From contig CAZWEZ010000113.1 in the NCBI GenBank assembly GCA_964632795.1, positions 1 to 11,087 of the forward strand: a stretch of DNA of 11,087 nucleotides, written 5' to 3'. Shown piece by piece: positions 6,425-11,087 of the stretch (position 1 is the first letter of the stretch; every line of letters begins with the position of its first letter). The translations under genes and the position numbers were made by a program. Source of the DNA: CAZWEZ01 sp964632795 (lineage in GTDB: Bacteria > Pseudomonadota > Alphaproteobacteria > Rhodospirillales > 2-02-FULL-58-16). Below the pieces are notes generated by a model that was given only the letters and a program-made list of their open reading frames with translations, had not been told where the DNA came from and did not search any database.

Positions 6425-7798
6425 ATGTCGGAACTTCCAACCTTTCTCGAAGAGGGTCAGCGTGCGCGCCTGTTTCCCGTTCTGGCCGACACCTCGCGAG
6501 AGGGACGGACCCTCTCGATTTTCCTTTCCTGCTTCTGCGCTGTCGATGAGTTGGGTCGAATCCTTCTCACTTCGGTGGGAAAGAAGGTTGGCAAGACCTC
6601 GCGAATAGATGCCTTCACGGAGATCGTCTTCAAGTCCAAGGGTGGGGAATGCAAGATTCGTCCCGACGGGCTTATCATCGTCACCACCGGTAGCCGCCGA
6701 TGGTCGGCCATCGTAGAAGCCAAAGTGGGGAATGCAAAGGTCGATCCAGGGCAGGTTGAGGAATACGCGAAGCTTGCCCGGGACCACGGCGTTGATGCGG
6801 TCATCACCATTTCTAATCAGTTTGCCACGCTTCCCGAACATCATCCTGTGAAATTGCCGAAGCCGTTGACCAAACGTGTCGGGCTATATCATTGGTCCTG
6901 GATGTACGTAATGACGGTAGCCACCCTCCTTCTCTCCGATGGGGATGTGGCGGACTCCGACCAGAAGAACATTCTCCGGGAATTCCTTCGGTTCCTCCAT
7001 CACCCCAGTTCGGGCGTCTCAAGCTTTGATCGCATGAATGCCGAATGGAAGGATCTAGTGGCCGCCGTCAAGGCCGGGGCCAAAATCTCGAAGTCGGACC
7101 CTGCGGTTGAAAATACGATAGCAAGTTGGCATCAGGAGGTCCGGGATCTCTGCCTGATCCTCAGCCGTCGCATAGAGCGTGAGGTCCACGTCAAACTTCG
7201 GTGGGCGCACTTGATCGACCCCATAAAGCGACTAAGGGATGACTGTGATCTGCTTTCTCAATCGAAGGCGCTTGAATGTGAACTCAGCATTCCTGATGCC
7301 GCGTCGACCCTGAAGATCAAAGCCGATCTTCAGACCCGGTGCGTCAACGTCTGGATGAACCTTCAAGCGCCGGGCGATAAACAGTCCGCGAAGGCGAAAC
7401 TAAACTGGGTTTTGAGACAACTTACGAAGACCGATGATCCTGATGTCCATATCCGGGCGAATTGGCCGGGACGCGCCGGACCGGCCCCAGTGCTGTTGAA
7501 CATTCTGAAGACCGCACCCGAAGCCATCGAGCACACCCGGAAGGGAGTCGTTCCCCGATCCTTCGACATTCTGTTGGTGCGGGATATGGCCGGGAAATTC
7601 TCCGGCAGCGGAACCTTTATCCTGGGTCTGGAAGAAGCAGTCCCGGCATTCTACGAGCAGGTGGGGCAATATCTGAAAGCATGGCAACCGAGTGCGCCGA
7701 AGATCAAGGGCAATGACGAAGTAGTGAATGGGAAACAGAACGAAATCAAACCTGACTCATCAACTGTTCCGGTAGTTCCGGTAGTTCCGGTGACATGA
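6425..7798 (+). CDS. Uncharacterised protein with N-terminal PD-(D/E)XK nuclease-like domain
   Basis: This is a 457-aa soluble protein. P80-D81 (RPDGLI), then E98-A-K100 (IVEAKVG), give the core PD-(D/E)XK pattern, followed by Q110-xxx-Y114 (QVEEY), which resembles the QxxxY motif of RecB/Cas4-type nucleases. DAVITISNQFA (core strand/helix) and LYHWSWMY follow. The opening LPTFLEEGQRARLFPVL and SREGRT segments match, from memory, a conserved family of hypothetical proteins (sometimes called stress response protein) with scattered distribution. Residues about 200-440 are an unassigned C-terminal domain. Starts at 6401, 6422 and 6425 are possible; 6425 uses AAGGGGGGG as ribosome site. The last codons (VPVVPVVPVT) are written by the inserted RAYT-type repeat, so the original C-terminus is altered. 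GC content is lower than in the housekeeping neighbours, suggesting transfer. A defence role is plausible but inferred. Confidence 0.8.
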   Translation: MSELPTFLEEGQRARLFPVLADTSREGRTLSIFLSCFCAVDELGRILLTSVGKKVGKTSRIDAFTEIVFKSKGGECKIRPDGLIIVTTGSRRWSAIVEAKVGNAKVDPGQVEEYAKLARDHGVDAVITISNQFATLPEHHPVKLPKPLTKRVGLYHWSWMYVMTVATLLLSDGDVADSDQKNILREFLRFLHHPSSGVSSFDRMNAEWKDLVAAVKAGAKISKSDPAVENTIASWHQEVRDLCLILSRRIEREVHVKLRWAHLIDPIKRLRDDCDLLSQSKALECELSIPDAASTLKIKADLQTRCVNVWMNLQAPGDKQSAKAKLNWVLRQLTKTDDPDVHIRANWPGRAGPAPVLLNILKTAPEAIEHTRKGVVPRSFDILLVRDMAGKFSGSGTFILGLEEAVPAFYEQVGQYLKAWQPSAPKIKGNDEVVNGKQNEIKPDSSTVPVVPVVPVT

Positions 7799-7926
7799 TA
7801 CTTAATTGCCTCTGCTACTCTACGGTGTTAGGTTTTTCTCATGGCTCGATTTGCGCGTGTGGTGGCACTGGGCATTCCTGGCAATTAAGTATCATGTCAC
7901 CGGAACAAGTATCATGTCACCGGAAC
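7766..7926. mobile_element. Remnant of a RAYT (REP-associated tyrosine transposase) element with inverted-repeat ends
   Basis: A 27-bp perfect inverted repeat (7784-7810 with 7880-7906) encloses 69 bp. Outside it on the right is an adjacent 20-bp direct copy of the arm (7887-7906 and 7907-7926, AAGTATCATGTCACCGGAAC). On the left are three 9-bp units GTTCCGGTA/G (7766-7792). The ACTTAATT/AAGTAT...CCGGAA type of end is, from memory, characteristic of repeats around Y1-type RAYT transposase genes, and the core encodes a RAYT N-terminus. The transposase is deleted, so it cannot move by itself. It overlaps the 3' end of the preceding gene. Confidence 0.7.
7841..7888 (+). pseudogene. 5' fragment of a RAYT transposase gene
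   Basis: The ATG at 7841 encodes MARFARVVALGIPGN and then stops. MARxxRVVAxGxPHHVTQRGN is the standard start of RAYT/Y1_Tnp transposases; here the match ends at GIP, where the right inverted repeat begins (7880). The HHVTQRG part, the HUH motif and the catalytic tyrosine are all missing. This looks like an internal deletion that joined the gene start to the right end of the element. Confidence 0.6.
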
Positions 7927-7943
7927 TAATAGTTAATGCGCGA

Positions 7944-8585
7944 TTAAAAGGTAGCCGCAATTAGTTCAACGCTATTTGCGGCCCGTTCTTCAAGTCCAGC
8001 AGTTTTAGCGATATCATTTGCCTTACGTTTTAACCGCTTCTTACCATTAATAAGATAGGCTCGCTTGAGGTAGTCCAACGCTAATATAGGGTTTCGGTCT
8101 AATTGATCAGCAACCGTTTCATAATAACTTGCTGCTTCAAAGATTGAATCCAAATACTTCTGGAATTTTTTTGAAAAATCGTCATCAAAAACTATGTGCT
8201 CAGTTCGAGTGAAATCTGAAGGTGCCTTTGATTTTGGGCTTTTGATAATTACCGTCTCTTTACCGAGCGCTTGTGCGACGCCTAATTCATAAAAAATATT
8301 GGCTTGCGTAGACTGTGGAATATCCTCATGCAACACGCCAACAGATATCGGCGTAGATGCGATCTGACGCCAAATTTTTAGCAAAAAATCTCGACCAGTT
8401 ATGGACGTTGTCGCATCGATCACTTTATAATCAACTGACCGGAAACACGCTTTCAAAGCTATTCTTATTTCCTTGACCATTGGAGGAACAGGTTTACCGA
8501 GGCGAGTCATGAGAAAACAATACTTAGCTTTGCTTTTAATCGAATATGTAATCGCCTGACCATCAAGAGGATTGTAAATGATCAT
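7944..8585 (-). CDS. TIR / nucleoside 2-deoxyribosyltransferase-like domain protein, putative NAD(P)-directed effector
   Basis: This is a 213-aa soluble protein. Residues about 19-135 form a flavodoxin-like fold of the TIR/nucleoside-deoxyribosyltransferase class: first strand KYCFLMTRLG, then YKVIDATTSITGRDFLLKIW, strand ISVGVLHED, and the signature ANIFYELGVAQALGKETVIIK. In that signature E100 lies where these families keep the catalytic glutamate that attacks the N-glycosidic bond. PSDFTRTEHIVF follows. Residues 140-213 are helical and TPR-like (YYETVADQLDRNPILALDYLKRAYL), possibly for partner binding. The start codon overlaps the stop of the upstream 49-aa gene (ATGA at 8585-8582), so the two are translationally coupled. 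Codon use and GC are foreign. TIR-like enzymes of this kind are common NAD-depleting effectors in phage defence; this one may act so, or may be a regulatory nucleotide-binding protein. The fold call is fairly sure; the activity is inferred. Confidence 0.75.
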   Translation of the reverse strand: MIIYNPLDGQAITYSIKSKAKYCFLMTRLGKPVPPMVKEIRIALKACFRSVDYKVIDATTSITGRDFLLKIWRQIASTPISVGVLHEDIPQSTQANIFYELGVAQALGKETVIIKSPKSKAPSDFTRTEHIVFDDDFSKKFQKYLDSIFEAASYYETVADQLDRNPILALDYLKRAYLINGKKRLKRKANDIAKTAGLEERAANSVELIAATF

Positions 8586-8731
8586 TTTTTCTTCTTTCTA
8601 GCAACTGGGACTTTGCTATAGGGGCCTTTAGACTTTTTACTTGACAATATTTTCCCGATAGAACGATCTATTTTTACATACCTATTTGTTTTCGGGTTCT
8701 TGACTTGAACTAGACTACTCTTCTTGGACAC
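8582..8731 (-). CDS. 49-aa lysine-rich basic miniprotein, first gene of the TIR-like operon
   Basis: A GTG start with an excellent ribosome site (AGGAG, 8 nt upstream) opens 49 codons: MSKKSSLVQVKNPKTNRYVK, then IDRSIGKILSSKKSKGPYSK, then VPVARKKKK. It is strongly basic (17 Lys and 3 Arg, one Asp, no Glu), has no hydrophobic segment, and has an ordered-looking core (VKNPKTNRYVKID, GPYSKVPV). Its TGA overlaps the ATG of the TIR-like gene, the hallmark of a coupled operon. Sequences of the type VKNPKTGRYVKID...GPYKxVPI look familiar to me as small hypothetical proteins, but I cannot name a function. It could bind nucleic acid or hold the effector inactive. It is too short and starts with GTG, so automatic callers may miss it. 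Confidence 0.75.
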   Translation of the reverse strand: MSKKSSLVQVKNPKTNRYVKIDRSIGKILSSKKSKGPYSKVPVARKKKK

Positions 8732-8804
8732 GGTTTTTGCTCCTGAATTGTTTCTGGTAACGCTTGGCGAGAGTTTCTAATACACCACTTGGGAAAAAAA
8801 GTAC

Positions 8805-8834
8805 ATTATTGCGGAGCAAGGGCAGAATCGATAA
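8805..8834 (-). promoter_or_regulatory. Candidate promoter of the miniprotein/TIR-like operon
   Basis: On the minus strand TTATCG (8834-8829), 18 nt, AATAAT (8810-8805). The -10 is good and the -35 partial. It would give a leader of about 70 nt before the GTG at 8731. Confidence 0.3.
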
Positions 8835-8870
8835 CTCATACGATTTGAGTGAACTGTGAAGTCGCGAACG

Positions 8871-8998
8871 CCTTCTTCGGGCCACAACCGCCCCCATTTC
8901 CCCGACTTCAACGTTGTCGGCTTTTCCTGTGGCGGCGGGCGGGAACGATGGGAAAGCGGGCATCGCGGCGTGAGGGTCGATTTACAAGCACCCCGCTA
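8871..8998. other. GC-rich intergenic segment at the right edge of the AT-rich island
   Basis: With the promoter region to its left, 8732-8998 holds no gene I can support. The sequence returns to host-like GC at about 8870. A small dyad CCGAC/GTCGG lies near 8900-8920. I see nothing that identifies an attachment site or tRNA remnant. Confidence 0.4.
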
Positions 8999-9079
8999 CC
9001 CCCCCCGAATCCCGGGTTCCAAGGGCCGACGGCCCTTGGTGGGGAGGGCGAGGGGCGAAGCCCCTCGTGGTGCGCAGCG
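8999..9079 (-). repeat. Double-hairpin dispersed repeat, copy C
   Basis: Hairpins CCAAGGGCC-GAC-GGCCCTTGG (9019-9039) and CGAGGGGC-GAA-GCCCCTCG (9049-9067) are the reverse orientation of copies A and B. It lies directly downstream of the HAD 3'-end fragment, as copy D does for the intact HAD gene. The whole block 8999-9163 aligns with 10138-10302 at a constant offset of 1139 or very close to it. Confidence 0.9.
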
Positions 9080-9163
9080 TTACATCCTTTCGATCGCCTT
9101 GGCGAGGTTGGCGATGGTGTTTATGCGGGCGTCGGGGGTGACGGTGGGGTGGTTGGCGTCGAT
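9080..9163 (-). pseudogene. Duplicated 3' fragment of the HAD phosphatase gene
   Basis: The minus frame reads IDANHPTVTPDARINTIANL, then AKAIERM and a stop. The intact HAD protein ends HPTVTPDARIDTIADLAEAIERM, so the last 23 residues match with only three substitutions (D to N, D to N, E to K). Similarity stops upstream of HPTVT. There is no start codon or ribosome site, so this is a gene fragment, not a small gene. It sits between the SMP-30 gene and repeat C, in the same arrangement that the intact gene has with repeat D. Confidence 0.85.
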
Positions 9164-9189
9164 TTGAAGGTTATCCGGGAAATCCCGGT

Positions 9190-10062
9190 TCAACCGGCGA
9201 ACCGGGGTTCGGGCAGGCCGGCGAACCCGAGGTCGTGAATGGCGAACAAGCCGCCCGCCTCGGGCGACGGGTCACGCTCGCCCTGGTCCTCGCCGCCGAT
9301 GGTGGTGACATAGAGCACGTCGTGGTTGTCGCCTCCGAAGGTCATGCTGGCAACCCACTGGACAGGCAGCTCGACGACCCGTTCGAGGGCGCCGTCGGGG
9401 GCTATGCGGCGGATGTTTCCGGCGCTGAACTGGGCGCTCCACACATGGCCCTCGGCGTCCACCGTGCCGCCGTCGGGGAAACCGCCGGAGCCAGCGGTCG
9501 AATGGAAGGTGCGCCGCTTGGTGGCGGCGCCGGTGGCGGTGTCGTAGTCATAAGCGAAGATGGCCTCGGCGTTGGAGTCCGAGACGTAGAGGGTTTTGCC
9601 GTCGGGGCTCCAACAGGGGCCGTTGGAGCAGATATACCCGCCGTCGAGCCTGGTGCAGGTAAGGTCGGTGTCGAGCCGGTAGAGCGCGCCGACGGGCTCG
9701 CTGACGGCGGTGTGCATGCTGCCGGCGATGAAGCGGCCCTGGCGGTCGACCTTGCCGTCGTTGAAGCACAGGTCGTCCCGGCCGGCTTCGGGCTCGGTAA
9801 TGGCCGTCGCCGCGCCGGTTTCGAAATCGAAGGCGTGGAATCCGTCATCCATGGCGAGGACCGCGCCGCCGCCGGCGCGCAACGCCAGGGAGCCGAGATA
9901 GCCGCCCGCCACCTCCCAGCGCCTTATGTCGCCGCTTCGCGGATCGTAACGGAAGATCGCGTGGGCCGGGGAATCGACGAAGTAGAGAACACCGTCGACC
10001 GGGTCCCAAATCGGGCTCTCGCCCAGCTCGTAACGCGCCTCGCCGATCCGTTCGATATTCAT
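9190..10062 (-). CDS. SMP-30/gluconolactonase/LRE-family protein (sugar-lactone hydrolase-like)
   Basis: This 290-aa protein is predicted to be a six-bladed beta-propeller with one divalent metal. Ligand-type residues are all present: E15 (LGESPIWD), N101 (LCFNDGKVD), N147 (ICSNGPCWSPDGKTLYVSD) and D197 (GGFPDGGTVDAEGHVW). They match the Glu/Asn/Asp set of human SMP-30 and bacterial lactonases, so it is probably active on a sugar lactone such as an aldonolactone. No signal peptide is seen, so it is cytoplasmic. The frame is open to 10209, but the extra codons only translate repeat D. The ATG at 10062 is preferred, about 25 nt downstream of a good promoter at 10094-10122. A small CCGGGA/TCCCGG hairpin (9175-9188) follows the stop without a U-tract. 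There are no sugar genes next to it; the substrate is unknown. Confidence 0.9.
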   Translation of the reverse strand: MNIERIGEARYELGESPIWDPVDGVLYFVDSPAHAIFRYDPRSGDIRRWEVAGGYLGSLALRAGGGAVLAMDDGFHAFDFETGAATAITEPEAGRDDLCFNDGKVDRQGRFIAGSMHTAVSEPVGALYRLDTDLTCTRLDGGYICSNGPCWSPDGKTLYVSDSNAEAIFAYDYDTATGAATKRRTFHSTAGSGGFPDGGTVDAEGHVWSAQFSAGNIRRIAPDGALERVVELPVQWVASMTFGGDNHDVLYVTTIGGEDQGERDPSPEAGGLFAIHDLGFAGLPEPRFAG

Positions 10063-10093
10063 GTCGCTGCCCCGCTCCGGTTGGTTCCCAGAA

Positions 10094-10122
10094 ACAATAT
10101 CGGCCCCGGCGCGGGCTGACAA
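10094..10122 (-). promoter_or_regulatory. Sigma-70 promoter of the SMP-30-family gene
   Basis: On the minus strand TTGTCA (10122-10117), a 17-nt spacer and TATTGT (10099-10094). Five of six -35 and four of six -10 positions match consensus. It lies just inside repeat D and sets the start at 10062. Confidence 0.55.
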
Positions 10123-10137
10123 TGTTGCAATTGACGG

Positions 10138-10219
10138 CCCCCCCCGAGTCCCGGGTTCCAAGGGCCGCCGGCCCTTGGTGGGGAGGGCGAGGGGCGAAGC
10201 CCCTCGCAAACGCGGAGCG
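10138..10219 (-). repeat. Double-hairpin dispersed repeat, copy D
   Basis: Hairpins CCAAGGGCC-GCC-GGCCCTTGG (10158-10178) and CGAGGGGC-GAA-GCCCCTCG (10188-10206) begin 13 nt after the HAD stop codon and are in the gene's orientation. Both copies C and D have the same eight-C run at the far edge (8999-9006 and 10138-10145). Confidence 0.9.
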
Positions 10220-10990
10220 TTACATCCTTTCGATGGCCTCGGCGAGGTCGGCGATGGTGTCGATGCGGGCGTCGGGGGTGACGGTGGGGTGGCTGTCGTC
10301 GCGGCGGCTGTATTTGCCGGTGCGGACCTGGACGGCGCGCAGGCCGGCCTGTTGACCGCCGCCGATGTCGGCCTCGATGTCGTCGCCGACCATCACGGTT
10401 TCCCCGGGCGTGGTTCCGAGGTCGGCGCGGGCCATGGCGAAGAAGGTGGGCGAGGGCTTGCCGACCACTTCGGCCTCGGTGCCGGCGGCGTATTCGAGGG
10501 CGGCGACGAAGGGGCCGAGGTCGAGTTCCAGTTCGCCCTGGCGCCGGCAGAAGCGGTTCTTGTGCAGGGCCACCAGCCGGGCGCCGTCGCGAACCATCCC
10601 GTACAGCGCATTCAGGCGGTCCCAGTCGAAGCCCCGGTGGAGATCGCCGAGAACCACCGCCCCGGGCGCTGCGTCCACCAGTTCGAAGTCCCCGAAGTCC
10701 TCCGCCAGCCGCGGCTCGGCGGCCAAATGCAGGCGACCGATGCCGGCCTCGCGAAGCAGGCGTATGGCGGCCATTACCGGGGTGAAGACGTGGCCCGGCT
10801 CGAGGGTGAAGCCCATGGCGCGCATCCGGGCCACGATATCGCCGCGCGGCCGCACCGTGGTGTTGGTCAGGAAGCGCAGGCCGAGCCCGGCCTGATCCAG
10901 CCGGGCCACCGCCTCGATGGCGCCCTTTATGGCGGCGTCGCCCTGGTAGAGCACCCCTTCGAGATCGAGCAGGACTCCGCGAACCGCCAT
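10220..10990 (-). CDS. HAD-superfamily IIA phosphatase, LHPP-like (TIGR01458 type)
   Basis: This is a 256-aa cytoplasmic hydrolase. Motif I is D9-L-E11 in LLDLEGVLYQG, motif II T42 in FLTNTT, motif III K178 in EVVGKPSPTFF, and motif IV D203/D204 and D208 in MVGDDIEADIGGGQQAG; VRTGKYS and HPTV follow. The C2-type cap lies between motifs II and III (about 50-170). Overall likeness to LHPP (phospholysine/phosphohistidine inorganic pyrophosphate phosphatase) is clear, including GGAQ/GGGQ and VRTGK. The substrate in bacteria is not established. The second acidic residue of motif I, normally Asp in NagD-like enzymes and Ser in human LHPP, is Glu here (codon GAA). A purine-rich site (AGGGGAGAACGGG) precedes the ATG. 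A promoter is seen at 11050-11078. Its 3' end is duplicated at 9080-9163. Confidence 0.92.
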   Translation of the reverse strand: MAVRGVLLDLEGVLYQGDAAIKGAIEAVARLDQAGLGLRFLTNTTVRPRGDIVARMRAMGFTLEPGHVFTPVMAAIRLLREAGIGRLHLAAEPRLAEDFGDFELVDAAPGAVVLGDLHRGFDWDRLNALYGMVRDGARLVALHKNRFCRRQGELELDLGPFVAALEYAAGTEAEVVGKPSPTFFAMARADLGTTPGETVMVGDDIEADIGGGQQAGLRAVQVRTGKYSRRDDSHPTVTPDARIDTIADLAEAIERM

Positions 10991-11015
10991 TCCCGTTCTC
11001 CCCTGGCGGTCATTC

Positions 11016-11053
11016 TAATACCAGCGAGCCGATGAATCGACTCGCCGGTATTA
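11016..11053. repeat. TAATACC/GGTATTA palindromic repeat, copy 2
   Basis: A nearly perfect 38-nt palindrome. Outer arms TAATACC/GGTATTA (11016-11022 and 11047-11053), one mismatch, GCGAG/CTCGC, another mismatch, then CGAT-GA-ATCG at the centre. It is related to 2322-2359 read on the minus strand. It lies in the 5' leader of the HAD gene and overlaps the -10 box. Confidence 0.75.
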
Positions 11054-11078
11054 TTGCCCCTTTTTTGTTGCCCCTCAA
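11050..11078 (-). promoter_or_regulatory. Probable promoter of the HAD phosphatase gene
   Basis: On the minus strand TTGAGG (11078-11073), a 17-nt spacer containing A6, and AATAAT (11055-11050). Transcription would start near 11043, inside the palindrome, so half of it would be in the mRNA leader. Confidence 0.45.
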
Positions 11079-11087
11079 TCGCCGGGC

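Larger units (their letters stand above)
7927..8870. other. AT-rich island, probably horizontally acquired
   Basis: Sampled lines in this stretch have about 32-40% GC (for example 8161-8220 has 19 G/C of 60), against over 65% in most of the window and about 80% in parts of the oxidase gene. It covers exactly the two-gene miniprotein/TIR-like operon and its upstream region. It begins right at the RAYT remnant and ends near 8870, where GC-rich sequence resumes. Confidence 0.75.

Noticed and set aside
7766..7926. Repeated units as a short CRISPR array
   Set aside because: Units are adjacent without spacers or in inverted orientation, and the enclosed sequence is a transposase gene start.
8715..8963. 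82-codon minus-strand frame overlapping the miniprotein start
   Set aside because: It spans the GC-rich/AT-rich boundary, has no ribosome site and no family likeness, and overlaps the well-supported GTG start by 17 nt. Its AT-rich end could be a relic of an upstream gene, but I cannot show it.
10063..10209. N-terminal extension of the SMP-30-family protein
   Set aside because: The extra residues (RGASPLALPTKGRRPLEPG) are translation of the double-hairpin repeat, and the promoter at 10094-10122 lies inside the extension.
10061..11035. 324-codon plus-strand frame over the HAD gene
   Set aside because: Gly/Ala/Val/His-rich shadow that runs through repeat D; the minus strand has all four HAD motifs and a promoter.

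Overview
The window reads as chromosomal DNA of a high-GC alphaproteobacterium, most like a Rhodospirillales relative. The evidence is strong GC bias at third codon positions, AGGAG-type ribosome sites, and the gene families present (a GlnT-type ligase, a TIGR01458-like HAD phosphatase, a Nit1-type amidase). No tRNA, rRNA, CRISPR array or replication gene is visible.

Left part (1-4990). After the terminator of an off-window gene comes an XRE-cupin regulator, then a GlnT/gamma-glutamylmethylamide-synthetase-like ligase. After a gap come a DadA/OrdL-type FAD oxidoreductase and, 2 nt later, a nitrilase-superfamily amidase. Regulator + gamma-glutamyl ligase + amine oxidase + amidase is the same logic as the Puu putrescine pathway: a gamma-glutamyl amide is made, oxidised and cleaved. 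Here, however, the ligase is of the GlnT type and the hydrolase is of the nitrilase fold. A previously unlisted 36-codon membrane miniprotein gene lies on the minus strand in the gap between ligase and oxidase. It shares a bidirectional-looking terminator with the ligase gene.

Middle (4991-8980). A secreted FecR-domain protein with a His/Asp/Gly-rich tail is followed by an accessory region. The first accessory gene is a PD-(D/E)XK-like protein of about 457 aa with its own good promoter. Its 3' end runs into the remnant of a RAYT (REP-associated tyrosine transposase) element: a 27-bp perfect inverted repeat around the first 13 codons of a RAYT gene. Facing it is an AT-rich island (about 35-40% GC in the lines counted) with a two-gene minus-strand operon: a 49-aa lysine-rich miniprotein, translationally coupled (ATGA overlap) to a TIR/nucleoside-deoxyribosyltransferase-like protein. 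This convergent pair of accessory transcription units is the best candidate for an undescribed, possibly anti-phage, system.

Right part (8999-11087, minus strand). An SMP-30/gluconolactonase-family protein and an LHPP-like HAD phosphatase each have a recognisable promoter. About 165 bp containing the phosphatase 3' end and its downstream repeat is duplicated on the far side of the SMP-30 gene, so this gene sits between direct repeats.

Two repeat families run through the window. One is a double-hairpin element (four copies), each copy downstream of a gene 3' end and in that gene's orientation. The other is a palindrome of about 38 bp with TAATACC/GGTATTA ends (two copies).
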